A stretch of 29,739 nt of DNA from Pelobacter sp. UBA6812 (GTDB lineage: Bacteria; Desulfobacterota; Desulfuromonadia; Desulfuromonadales; Syntrophotaleaceae): contig DKEW01000034.1 in the NCBI GenBank assembly GCA_002452265.1, forward strand, positions 50,211 through 79,949, in the 5' to 3' direction. The first letter of the stretch is position 1. Each line of letters begins with the position of its first letter. Shown here piece by piece: positions 8,191 through 17,086 of this stretch. Below the pieces are notes generated by a model. That model was given only the letters and a program-made list of their open reading frames with translations. It was not told where the DNA came from and did no database searches. Both the position numbers and the translations under genes were made by a program.

Positions 8191-10668
8191 GTGTGGCAAT
8201 TATGTGGTTGGATTGGAGTCGTTGTCCAAAGATTTCGGGGGACATGGGGAGGGCGGTTTTTAAAAAAAACCTTGGTATGGCAGTTCCTTTTGTTTACCCT
8301 GGGTTTGGCTGTCGCTACTTCGGCATGGTCACAAGTCCCGGCCGATCCTCATAAACAGGCGGTTGCGCTGGCACGTCAGGGGAATTATGCCGAATCCTTG
8401 GCTTTGTTTGACGAGCTTTACCGCAGACAAGCGGAAAATATCACCGTTCTTTACGATTACCTGGTTACCCAGTCATGGGCCGGCAACGATACCCAAGTGG
8501 CTGCTCTGTTCAAGCGTGTGGCCCCGGAACAGGCCCCGCGTTACGTGCTGGAAGCCGCCGCCAAATCCCTGCGTAATCTGAAATCCTTTGATCAGGCCGA
8601 AGCCGTTTATCGCACAGGAATAGAACGCTTTGGCACCTACCCTCCCCTGCGGTTGGGATTGCTCTACACCCTTGTAGATGCAGGCCAGCATCAAGCGGCA
8701 GCGATGTTTTCCGAAGAACTTGAAGCACTCTATCCCGGAAACATCGAGGCGCAGTTTGCTATCGCCTATGCGGCGGAGGGGCGCCAGGATTATGTGGCGG
8801 CTCTGCAACATTACCAGCGCATTTTGCAGTGGCAGCCCGGTCTGAGACGGGCCCAGCGTCTGGAGATTCTGACCTTGGCGGCCATCGGGGAGCCCTTCCT
8901 GGCGGAAGAACTTGCAGTCCGACGGCCCGGGCTACTGAATAGCGATGAGCTGTATCGCCTGAAGGCAGCCCAGGCGGCTTTGACGGTGCGGTGGGGCAGC
9001 CACGGCAGTGATAAGCCGGAGTTGCGCTTTGCTGAGACCGACCGTGCTTTAGGCATGCTGGAGAGCAACCTGCAAGAAGCGTTGGCCGATCAACCACCCG
9101 CCGAAAAGTATGCTCGGCAGGCGCGCATCGATCGCCTGGTGGCGCTGCGTGATCGGGTATTGATGGCCCAGGTGGTGGACGAGTATGAGGCTTTGCGATC
9201 CGAACAGGTTTCCCTGCCGGGGTATGCTCTGCAGGCCGCTGCCGACGCCTTTCTTTACCTGGAGCAGCCACGTCAGGCCGGCGAACTCTATCAGCGGGTG
9301 TTGCAGCTTGAACCGCAAAATTTCGAAGCATCCCAAGGGCTGTTCTTCGCCTATGTGGAGCAGGAAGATTTTGAGCGCGCTATTGCTCTGGCGGAAAATC
9401 TGCGCGCGAGCCGTGCCAAGGCTCCGCATGGCAGCGACGATCCATCCAGGCTCGATACGGAATTGCTGGCGACTGTGGGCCAGTTGTTTGCCGGGAACCT
9501 GGCCGAGGCGCAATCGCGTCTGACACCGATGTATCGCCAGGCACCGGCCAACGTCGATATTATTGGCGAATTGGGAGGGCTATACGGTGCGCGCGGTTGG
9601 CCGCGCCGCGCCGAAGAAACCATCGGTCTGGGGCTGGCCCTGGATCCAGAGTACCTTCCCCTGCGCACCGGTTGGGCGGAGAATCGCCTCGATCTGGCCG
9701 AATTCACCCAGGCAGAACAGCTCATCGGCAAGCTTGGGGAACAATATCCGGAGCACAAGGGCGTGCAACGCCTGCAGCGTTTATGGCAAGCCCACAACAT
9801 GAGGGAATTGCAGGTTTCGGTGGCGAGCGGCTGGAGTAGCGGTTCCACCTTCGGCAGTCAAGACCTGTCGCTGACCGCAACCCTGTTCTCCGCTCCGGTG
9901 GGGTATCGCTACCGCGGGTTTGTCAGTACCTATCTGGATCAGGCAACCTTTCCCGAGGGAGACAAAACCCTGCAACGCTACGGCGCCGGTATCGAATACC
10001 GCCAGCGCGACCTCACGGGGTCGACCGAATTGACGTGGAACGCATCGGGCGGTGAAAAATTCGGCGTCCGTTTGGCGGCTACCTGGTTTCCGGATGACGT
10101 CTGGTCGGTTCCCTTTGAGCTCGAAGTGTTCAGTCGTGAGACACCGCTGCGGGCCTTGAAGCACGGCATCCATGCGGATGCTGCAAGCGTGGGGGTGGCG
10201 TATCGCCGGGATGAACTCCAGCGCTGGCATCTGAATGTGCAGGTCATGGATTTCAGCGACGACAACTTCCGTTACAGTGTGCTGGGCGGTGTGGAGCAGG
10301 GCTTGATCGTATGGCCCCACTACCGCTTGAACGGGCGTCTCGACTTTTACACTTCGGGTAACAGCATCACCGACACGCCTTATTTCAATCCGCGCAAGGA
10401 TGCCGACCTGACCCTGACCCTGGAAAATGACTGGTTGCTTTATCGTCACTACCGTTTTTCCTTCCGCAATCGCCTGGCCGTAAGTGTCGGCGGTTACTGG
10501 CAACAGGATTTCGGCACGGATCCGACGGCTGCGGTACGCTACGAGCACGTCTGGGAGTATTCGCCGCGATTCTTTTTGTTGTACGGGGTAAGTTTTGCGA
10601 GGCGAACCTATGACGGTGACGGTGAAAACCAGTTGGGCTGTCATCTTGAACTGAACTGGAGGTTTTAG
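8191..10668 (+). CDS. pgaA: Poly-beta-1,6-GlcNAc outer-membrane export porin PgaA
   Basis: PgaA forms the outer-membrane route for secreting poly-beta-1,6-N-acetylglucosamine (PNAG). The protein has an N-terminal signal-like hydrophobic segment ending in SAWSQ, then tetratricopeptide repeats (for example PHKQAVALARQGNYAESLAL) to about residue 530. The last ~290 residues show alternating beta strands ending in LELNWRF, typical of a 16-strand barrel. Length, about 825 residues, compares with 807 in E. coli. GTG 8191 is chosen because AAGGGGGG lies about seven bases upstream; ATG 8167 has no ribosome site, and the signal peptide starts unusually late either way. First gene of pgaABCD; pgaB follows after two bases. 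Confidence 0.88.
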   Translation: MWQLCGWIGVVVQRFRGTWGGRFLKKTLVWQFLLFTLGLAVATSAWSQVPADPHKQAVALARQGNYAESLALFDELYRRQAENITVLYDYLVTQSWAGNDTQVAALFKRVAPEQAPRYVLEAAAKSLRNLKSFDQAEAVYRTGIERFGTYPPLRLGLLYTLVDAGQHQAAAMFSEELEALYPGNIEAQFAIAYAAEGRQDYVAALQHYQRILQWQPGLRRAQRLEILTLAAIGEPFLAEELAVRRPGLLNSDELYRLKAAQAALTVRWGSHGSDKPELRFAETDRALGMLESNLQEALADQPPAEKYARQARIDRLVALRDRVLMAQVVDEYEALRSEQVSLPGYALQAAADAFLYLEQPRQAGELYQRVLQLEPQNFEASQGLFFAYVEQEDFERAIALAENLRASRAKAPHGSDDPSRLDTELLATVGQLFAGNLAEAQSRLTPMYRQAPANVDIIGELGGLYGARGWPRRAEETIGLGLALDPEYLPLRTGWAENRLDLAEFTQAEQLIGKLGEQYPEHKGVQRLQRLWQAHNMRELQVSVASGWSSGSTFGSQDLSLTATLFSAPVGYRYRGFVSTYLDQATFPEGDKTLQRYGAGIEYRQRDLTGSTELTWNASGGEKFGVRLAATWFPDDVWSVPFELEVFSRETPLRALKHGIHADAASVGVAYRRDELQRWHLNVQVMDFSDDNFRYSVLGGVEQGLIVWPHYRLNGRLDFYTSGNSITDTPYFNPRKDADLTLTLENDWLLYRHYRFSFRNRLAVSVGGYWQQDFGTDPTAAVRYEHVWEYSPRFFLLYGVSFARRTYDGDGENQLGCHLELNWRF

Positions 10669-10670
10669 CC

Positions 10671-12596
10671 ATGCGGATCTTGGTGCTTTTTCTGCTGGTT
10701 ATGATATGTGTGCCTTCCGTAGTGCGGGCTGAAGCTTTTATCAGCCTGTGTTTTCACGATGTGCGAACAGACGTGGGGCGCGGTGATGATCTGTCCATGG
10801 CGACGGATCGTTTTGTCGCGTTGTTGAGCTGGCTGCGTCAGCATGATTACAAGCCGGTGAGTATAGACGATCTTCTCCAGGCAAATGAGGGGAAAAAGAC
10901 GTTGCCGGACAAGGCGGTACTGCTGACCTTCGACGATGGCTATCGCGGGTTTTACACCCAGGTCTATCCACTGCTTAAAGCCCATGGCTACCCGGCCGTG
11001 CTGGCGGTGGTCGGCAGCTGGCTGGATGCGGCGCCCGGGGAAACCGTCGATTACGGCGGGAAGGCAGTACCCCGGGAAAAGTTCCTGTCCTGGCAACAGT
11101 TGCGGGAAATGGCCGATTCCGGCCTGGTGGAGATCGCTTCGCACAGTTACAACGGCCATCGCGGCGTCTTGGCCAATCCTCAGGGCAATACCCAGCCGGC
11201 TTTTACGGCCAGGGTGTATACGCCAGACACGCAGAGTTATGAAGGCGATGCCGCTTATGTGGCGCGAGTGCGTGACGACCTGGAAGCAAACGCTCGACTG
11301 CTCGAAAAAAAGCTGGGACGTCGGCCCCGTGTCATGGTCTGGCCGTTTGGCAAGTTTTCACAGCCGGGAATCGAAATTGCGGGACAGGCAGGGATGCTCG
11401 TGGACATGGGACTCGGCGACGGTCCCGGCGACACCGGACACCTGACCGGTGTAAATCGTCTGCTGGTAGAAGGAAGCCTGAAACTAACGGCTCTGACCTG
11501 GCGTATTCAGCACCTGCTGGCCCGAGGCCCGCAACGCGTGGTGCAGGTCGATCTCGATTACGTTTACGACCCCGACCCGCAACAGATCGATCGCAACCTG
11601 GGGAAACTCATCGAACGCATCAAGGCCATGCAGATCAGCACGGTGTATCTGCAGGCGTTTGCCGATCCCGATGGGGACGGTATTGCCGATGCTCTTTATT
11701 TCCCCAACCGGTCGTTACCTATGAGGGCCGACCTGTTCAACCGCGCTGCCTGGCAACTCAAGACCCGGGCTGGGGTAAGGGTCTATGCCTGGTTGCCGGT
11801 GCTCGGGTTCGCCACGGCAAAACAGGATTGGTTGGTGCAGAGCTGGCATCCAGAAAACAATTCTGCGACTTGGGACCCAAAGGCATATAAACGACTCAGC
11901 CCGTTCGTACCGGAAGTACGGGAATTGGTGAAAGGGATTTACGCCGACCTGGGACGTCATGCCGATTTTGACGGGTTGTTGTTTCATGACGATGCCGTGC
12001 TGTCGGCTTTTGAGGATGCCCATCCGGCTGCCATGGCCTGGCGGCGTGCAAGCGGACTACCCCATGAGCAAGCTGCTGTTTGGAGCAGCGATAAAGAGGT
12101 GCGCCATTGGGCCCATCTGAAAAACCAATATCTTGTCGATTTTACCCGGGACCTGGCCGACACGGTGCGGGTGTACCGACCGGAAATTAAAACCGCTCGC
12201 AATCTTTATGCGCGAGCGGCGCTTGATCCTGAGGGTGAAATGCGGTTCAGCCAGAATCTGGAATCGTTTTTGAAGAATTACGATTACACCGCACTCATGG
12301 CTATGCCGTATCTCGAAGAAGCTGAGGATTCCCGAGCCTGGTTGCGGGAGTTGGTAACGGCGGTTTCAGAAGTGCCAGGCGGCTTGGAAAAAACGGTTTT
12401 TGAATTACAAAGCGTTGATTGGCGTGGAGAGAGAAGTCTTGTGTCTACGAAAACACTTTCTCATCAAATGCGTCTTTTGCAGGGGATGGGGGCGGTTAAT
12501 TTCGGCTATTACCCGGATGATTTTTTAAACGACCACCCTGCGGCAAAACCGCTGCATCCCGCCATATCTCTCAACACCGAGCCCTTTGGGGAGTAG
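10671..12596 (+). CDS. pgaB: PNAG N-deacetylase PgaB
   Basis: A 641-residue periplasmic enzyme that partly de-N-acetylates PNAG before export. The N-terminal family-4 carbohydrate esterase domain shows TFDDG (86-90, metal ligand D89) and HSYNGH with H158 and H163. The C-terminal domain (about 285-641) matches the PgaB glycoside hydrolase (GH153) region, with acidic FHDD in a predicted active site. E. coli PgaB is a lipoprotein, but here the signal peptide ends VVRAEA without a lipobox cysteine, so the enzyme may be soluble. The ribosome site GGAGG lies in the end of pgaA. Second gene of pgaABCD. Confidence 0.93.
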   Translation: MRILVLFLLVMICVPSVVRAEAFISLCFHDVRTDVGRGDDLSMATDRFVALLSWLRQHDYKPVSIDDLLQANEGKKTLPDKAVLLTFDDGYRGFYTQVYPLLKAHGYPAVLAVVGSWLDAAPGETVDYGGKAVPREKFLSWQQLREMADSGLVEIASHSYNGHRGVLANPQGNTQPAFTARVYTPDTQSYEGDAAYVARVRDDLEANARLLEKKLGRRPRVMVWPFGKFSQPGIEIAGQAGMLVDMGLGDGPGDTGHLTGVNRLLVEGSLKLTALTWRIQHLLARGPQRVVQVDLDYVYDPDPQQIDRNLGKLIERIKAMQISTVYLQAFADPDGDGIADALYFPNRSLPMRADLFNRAAWQLKTRAGVRVYAWLPVLGFATAKQDWLVQSWHPENNSATWDPKAYKRLSPFVPEVRELVKGIYADLGRHADFDGLLFHDDAVLSAFEDAHPAAMAWRRASGLPHEQAAVWSSDKEVRHWAHLKNQYLVDFTRDLADTVRVYRPEIKTARNLYARAALDPEGEMRFSQNLESFLKNYDYTALMAMPYLEEAEDSRAWLRELVTAVSEVPGGLEKTVFELQSVDWRGERSLVSTKTLSHQMRLLQGMGAVNFGYYPDDFLNDHPAAKPLHPAISLNTEPFGE

Positions 12597-12601
12597 AAAA
12601 C

Positions 12602-13858
12602 ATGGAAATGATAGCCCTCGGCTTGCGTGTGCTCCTCGATTTTGTTTTTTACTACCCCCTGTTCATGGCCTATCTCTGGATGGTCGGGGGACTCGACTAT
12701 TTCTTGCGCCGGGAATACCGCAAGCCGCTCCCCGATCTTCCGCCGCCATTGCCGTCTTACCCGAAGGTGTCGATTATCGTCCCCTGTCACAACGAAGCGG
12801 CACACCTGCACGATACCATCGGTTACCTGTTTCAGCAGAAATACCCCGACTTTGAAATTATTGCTGTGAACGACGGTAGCAGCGATGAAACCGGTCAGAT
12901 GCTCGATACCATAGCGCAGCAAAACCCCTTGCTCCGGGTGGTACATTTCGCCTCCAACCAGGGCAAAGCCATGGGGTTACGCATGGCGGCGTTGGTAGCG
13001 CAGGGTGAGTTCCTGGTCTGTATTGATGGTGATGCCATGCTCGATCCTTATGCTACTCACTGGATGGTACGTCACTTTCTGACCGGGCCGCGTGTCGGTG
13101 CCGTGACCGGCAACCCGCGTATTCGAACCCGTTCAACCTTGCTTGGTAAAATTCAGGTGGGGGAATTTTCAGCCATTCTGGGGCTCATCAAACGGGCACA
13201 ACGCGTTTATGGACGGGTTTTTACCATGTCGGGGGTGGTTTCCGCGTTCCGCAAGTCGGCCTTGCATCATGTCGGCTATTGGAGTGTCGATATGATCACT
13301 GAGGATATCGATATCAGCTGGCGTCTGCAGTTGAGCCACTGGGATATCCGCTTCGAACCCAATGCCTTGTGTTGGATATTGATGCCTGAAACTCTCAAGG
13401 GGCTCTGGAATCAGCGTTTGCGTTGGGCACAAGGGGGCAGCGAGGTGTTGCTGCGCTATCTGGGCCACATGTTCAGCTGGCGCGCGCGCCGCATGTGGGG
13501 TGTTTACTTCGAATATTTCACCAGCATTATCTGGTCGTACACCATGGTGCTGGTTTTTCTTCTGTGGCTATGGGGGCTGTTTTTACCGTTACCGATGAAC
13601 TTGCAACTCCCCGATTTGATTCCCGCCTGGGCGGGGGTGGTGCTGAGTTTGACCTGCCTGTTGCAGTTTGCCGTGGCGATGCTGCTCGATTCGCGTTACG
13701 AACGGGGCCTGGGCCGTTGCTACTATGTGATGATCTGGTACCCGCTGGCATTTTGGATGATCAATCTGCTGACCATTGTCGTGGGTTTGCCCAAGGCCCT
13801 GATTAAAAAACGTGGCGAGCGGGCGATCTGGGTGTCCACCGACCGCGGTATATATTAG
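12602..13858 (+). CDS. pgaC: Poly-beta-1,6-GlcNAc synthase PgaC
   Basis: Inner-membrane family-2 glycosyltransferase (418 residues) that polymerises UDP-GlcNAc into PNAG. One or two N-terminal membrane segments (about 5-35) precede a cytoplasmic GT-A domain with PCHNE (61-65), D91 in NDGSS, the DGD motif (142-144), TED (233-235, catalytic base) and QRLRW (271-275). Several membrane helices follow at about 300-400. It begins five bases after pgaB with GGGGAG upstream. It needs PgaD for activity; in E. coli the pair is activated by cyclic di-GMP. Confidence 0.95.
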   Translation: MEMIALGLRVLLDFVFYYPLFMAYLWMVGGLDYFLRREYRKPLPDLPPPLPSYPKVSIIVPCHNEAAHLHDTIGYLFQQKYPDFEIIAVNDGSSDETGQMLDTIAQQNPLLRVVHFASNQGKAMGLRMAALVAQGEFLVCIDGDAMLDPYATHWMVRHFLTGPRVGAVTGNPRIRTRSTLLGKIQVGEFSAILGLIKRAQRVYGRVFTMSGVVSAFRKSALHHVGYWSVDMITEDIDISWRLQLSHWDIRFEPNALCWILMPETLKGLWNQRLRWAQGGSEVLLRYLGHMFSWRARRMWGVYFEYFTSIIWSYTMVLVFLLWLWGLFLPLPMNLQLPDLIPAWAGVVLSLTCLLQFAVAMLLDSRYERGLGRCYYVMIWYPLAFWMINLLTIVVGLPKALIKKRGERAIWVSTDRGIY

Positions 13859-13866
13859 GAGACAGG

Positions 13867-14430
13867 ATGAAGAACGATCTCATCATAAACAAACCGGAAG
13901 CTCAGCAGCGTGGTCAACGTATCGCGCAAGGTTTGCTGACTGTTGGTTTCTGGGTTTTGTTTTTAAGTTTATTGCGGCCTCTTCTGGCGCTGGTTGGCTG
14001 GTTGATCGGGATACACCTGTTTACCCACGAGATGATCGAAAAGGATGGGGGGCGGGTTCTCATAAGGACGCTATGTGATTACGGACTGGTGGTGCTTTTG
14101 CTGGCGATAGTGCTGCGCAGCTGGGCCTGGTACAATCACCGGCGCTTTGCAGGCAAGGATCAACGGCGCAAAACATTGCCGCCGATCCCGCTGGAGGTTG
14201 TCGCCCGGTATCATCAGGTCGACCCGAGTGCTTTGTCTCTATGGCAAAAGGATCGTTGTTTGTATGTGCGGCACAGTACCGAGGGAAAGGTGCTGGAGGT
14301 TCAGTCATCCGAGCCGCCGCCGTGGGGAGTAGATGCCAGCAGCGTGACCGTGGTTCAGTGTCCTTTATTTGGTAGCTGTGGGGGACATGAGGCAGAATCG
14401 ATTGTCGCGCCACAACCTCCCGGTATGTAG
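13867..14430 (+). CDS. pgaD: PNAG biosynthesis protein PgaD
   Basis: A small inner-membrane partner of PgaC (187 residues). It shares the PgaD layout: a short cytoplasmic start (MKNDLIINKP), two transmembrane helices at about 22-50 and 68-85, then a basic WYNHRRF segment like the WALYNKLRF region of E. coli PgaD, and a soluble tail. E. coli PgaD has 137 residues, so about 50 extra residues lie at the C-terminus. Ribosome site GGAGACAGG precedes the ATG, eight bases after pgaC. PgaC and PgaD bind cyclic di-GMP together in E. coli; whether that holds here is inference. Confidence 0.88.
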   Translation: MKNDLIINKPEAQQRGQRIAQGLLTVGFWVLFLSLLRPLLALVGWLIGIHLFTHEMIEKDGGRVLIRTLCDYGLVVLLLAIVLRSWAWYNHRRFAGKDQRRKTLPPIPLEVVARYHQVDPSALSLWQKDRCLYVRHSTEGKVLEVQSSEPPPWGVDASSVTVVQCPLFGSCGGHEAESIVAPQPPGM

Positions 14431-14585
14431 CGCCCCGTTTCATTCTTTTTGGGAGAGCTTTGATTGATGTCGGGTGCCGGGGATAGAGGTTTTTATCCGA
14501 GTCTCTGGTAGAATAGCACCTGGCCCCTGAGTTATTTTGTTGACCGTGGGCAGTTGATCCGACGGCTCTTGCAAAGGAGATAACG

Positions 14586-16040
14586 ATGAAGAAATTTAAG
14601 CAATTTTCTACGGGTATCGCCATCCTCACCGCAGGGATGTTGAGCATCATCCCCTTTGCTCGCGCACAGATGACGGAACAGCGCAGTACCCTGGACGATC
14701 AGCAGCAGGTAGCAGTGACCATCTACAACAGCAACCTTGCTCTGGTTAAAGATCTGCGTCGGGTAACTCTGCCTGCCGGTGAAAGTCTGCTGGCTTTGCG
14801 CGAAGTTGCCGCCGGCATGCAGCCGGAAACAGCCCTGCTTCGCAGTCTCAAAAATGCGGCGGATTTCCGGGTTGTGGAGCAGAGTTTCGATTTCGATCTG
14901 CTGACCCCCGGCAAGTTGCTGGAAAAATACGTCGGGCGTACGGTGCAGGTGGTGCGGGTGCATCCTCAGACCGGCGCTGAAAGCTTTGAATCCGCCCAAG
15001 TCCTGGCTGCTAACGGCGGGGTGGTGCTGCGCATGGGTGACCGGATCGAAACCGGCATCCCGGGACGCCTGGTTTATCCTGATGTGCCGGTCAACCTGCG
15101 CGATCGTCCGACCCTGGTGGTGCAGGTGGAAACCGATAAGGCGGGCGTCCGCGATCTGGAATTGAGCTATCTTACCGGCGGTTTGTCCTGGCAGGCCGAT
15201 TACGTCGCGGAGCTCGACAAACAGGATGCACACCTCGATCTGTCGGGCTGGGTGACCTTGAACAATCAGAGCGGCGCCACCTACGAGCAGGCGCGTCTGC
15301 AGTTGGTGGCCGGCGATGTGCATCGTGTTGGAAGGCAGGATATGGATATGCGGGGTTTCGAGGAGCGCGCCATGAAGGTTATGGCGGCCGCGCCGGCCAT
15401 GGTCGAGGAAAGTCTGCTTGACTATCATCTCTATACCCTCGATCGGCTTACCACCATTCGTGAAAACCAAGTCAAGCAGGTTGCGCTGCTGAGTGGATCC
15501 GGCATCCCCGTAAACAAGGAATATCTGCTGCGCGGCGCCGACTATTACTACCGAGGCCGACACAATGATCTCGGCAAAAAGCTCAAGGCTGCGGTCTATC
15601 TTGAGTTTGCCAACAGCGCCAAATCCGGACTGGGTATGCCTCTGCCCAAGGGCATTCTAAGGGTCTACAAGAAGGACAGCGGCGGTAATGCCCAATTCGT
15701 CGGTGAAGATCGCATCGATCACACCCCTAAGAACGAAAAGGTTCGCCTGCGTCTCGGCGATGCCTTCGATGTCACAGCCGATCGTATGCAGACCGATTAT
15801 AAAAAAATCGCCGGAGGTCCACAGGAGACAGTGATCGAAACGGCTTATCGACTGGAATTGAAAAACGCCAGGAGCGAACCGGTTACGGTCAGGGTTGAGG
15901 AGCCGATGCCGGGCGACTGGCAGATCCTCCAGACAAGCCACCCCCATATTAAAAAAGATGCCCATACAGCAGGCTGGCAGATTGCCATCCCGGCCGAGGG
16001 CAAGACGGTGCTGACTTACAGGGTGCGGGTGCGTTATTGA
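14586..16040 (+). CDS. Secreted DUF4139 domain-containing protein
   Basis: A 484-residue protein with an N-terminal signal peptide (MKKFKQFS..., cleavage after SIIPFARA). The mature part matches DUF4139 proteins, with VTIYNSNLALVKDLR near the start, PVNLRDRPTLVVQVE and LELSYLTGGLSWQADYVAEL in the middle, and a beta-rich C-terminus (EPMPGDWQI). No enzymatic residues are recognisable and the function is not established. A clear ribosome site (AAAGGAG) precedes ATG 14586. It lies 155 bp after pgaD on the same strand, so it could be co-transcribed with pgaABCD, but I see no direct evidence of a role in the polysaccharide system. Confidence 0.88.
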   Translation: MKKFKQFSTGIAILTAGMLSIIPFARAQMTEQRSTLDDQQQVAVTIYNSNLALVKDLRRVTLPAGESLLALREVAAGMQPETALLRSLKNAADFRVVEQSFDFDLLTPGKLLEKYVGRTVQVVRVHPQTGAESFESAQVLAANGGVVLRMGDRIETGIPGRLVYPDVPVNLRDRPTLVVQVETDKAGVRDLELSYLTGGLSWQADYVAELDKQDAHLDLSGWVTLNNQSGATYEQARLQLVAGDVHRVGRQDMDMRGFEERAMKVMAAAPAMVEESLLDYHLYTLDRLTTIRENQVKQVALLSGSGIPVNKEYLLRGADYYYRGRHNDLGKKLKAAVYLEFANSAKSGLGMPLPKGILRVYKKDSGGNAQFVGEDRIDHTPKNEKVRLRLGDAFDVTADRMQTDYKKIAGGPQETVIETAYRLELKNARSEPVTVRVEEPMPGDWQILQTSHPHIKKDAHTAGWQIAIPAEGKTVLTYRVRVRY

Positions 16041-16057
16041 CCTGACGTTGGTTCGTG

Positions 16058-16310
16058 TTTTTACCACGAAGATGGCGAAGGACACGAAGACGTTCCGATA
16101 ACGACAGGGTCACCACGAACAGGGATATTCAGGATAGACAGGATGAAAACCAACGGTCTTGGGTTTATGGGGTAATCCTGATCATCCTGCATATCCCTGC
16201 AAAAGCAAGATTGCACAACGAGCATCAGCATATAAGTTCACGAAGAGAACAAAGGGAGTAAGGACAACAGGCCGCTAGCTTCGTGTCCTTTGTGAACATC
16301 GTGGTGATAA
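16058..16310. repeat. Nested imperfect inverted repeat (putative dispersed palindromic element)
   Basis: Two nested inverted repeats lie between convergent genes. The outer arms are about 16058-16090 (ACCACGAAG...GGACACGAAG) and 16280-16310 (CTTCGTGTCC...CGTGGTGATA). The inner arms are 25 bp each, 16120-16144 and 16175-16199, matching at 21 of 25 positions around a 30-base centre; one arm reads AGGGATATTCAGGAT. Extra partial copies of the CACGAA word occur at about 16112-16119 and 16237-16244. The stretch has no credible gene. The word ACCACGAAG...GGACACGAAG resembles dispersed repeats I remember from Geobacter-type genomes; multi-copy status cannot be shown from this window. Confidence 0.7.
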
Positions 16311-16413
16311 GGGTCTTTCTCTGATTGAACTGTTGAATTTTAATCCGCGTCGCTACGCTGTTGCATCAATCCGACTTCTATCCTCTCTCCCTTCTGAACC
16401 ACCATATCCGCGG

Positions 16414-17043
16414 TCAGTCTTCTTTTTCTTGTGCGCCCAGCGAACAGGCGATCAAGTGTCGCAGCTGTTTGGTGTCGGCCCGCTCCATAGCCTTTCCGGT
16501 GATGCTGCTGCGAGGAACGTTCTGCCTTTCCTTAGGAGGGTAGATCGATAACTCGAGTTCGATGCCGTTCTCTTCCAGGTAGAGGTGAGGATAGTCGTGG
16601 AAGTGGCCGCCTTTATGGATGGTGACGATTTCCGAGGTGAAGTCCAGATGCCGTTCGGTAAGGAAAGTTTCCACCTCTTCCGGGTCGTCGGCGAACAGGT
16701 GCAGGTCGATGTCGCTGCGCTGTGTGACACACCCCGACAGAACCGAGCCGATCAGGTAAGGGCGAAACGGCGCGAACAGTTCAAGATATTTAAGCGCCAG
16801 AATTCGCATTTGCAGCAGCCGCTCCGGTAGCACCTCGGGTTCATACAGGTTGATGAGAAGTTGCAGTTCGGCGCGAATCTCGCTGTTGGAGGGCAGGTGG
16901 TGCCCGAGACACAGGCGCTTTTCCAGACCGAAGGCACGCGCCGCCTTGCGCTTGGCGGTCATGTATTCCTTGATCTGCTCCTCGTACATGAGGCGGGCCG
17001 CTTCCCGGGCAATGAGATAACGCAAACGGTCTCGGCGGGTCAT
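16414..17043 (-). CDS. Nucleotidyltransferase-fold protein
   Basis: A 209-residue protein of the DNA polymerase beta-like nucleotidyltransferase superfamily. Residues 99-113 hold the GS motif (GSVLSG) followed by SDIDLHLF with metal-binding D111 and D113; a third acidic residue is likely E162 or E164 in GIELELS. The N-terminal ~85 residues are basic and helical. Substrate and role are unknown; relatives modify RNA, antibiotics or proteins, and minimal versions act in toxin-antitoxin pairs, but no partner is visible here. The start is supported only by a weak GGA ribosome site. It ends about 100 bp from the nested inverted repeat and follows terC. Confidence 0.75.
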   Translation of the reverse strand: MTRRDRLRYLIAREAARLMYEEQIKEYMTAKRKAARAFGLEKRLCLGHHLPSNSEIRAELQLLINLYEPEVLPERLLQMRILALKYLELFAPFRPYLIGSVLSGCVTQRSDIDLHLFADDPEEVETFLTERHLDFTSEIVTIHKGGHFHDYPHLYLEENGIELELSIYPPKERQNVPRSSITGKAMERADTKQLRHLIACSLGAQEKED

Positions 17044-17086
17044 ATTCCGAGTATAGCAGGCGGTCGCCTATTTCGGCGGCAGAAGG

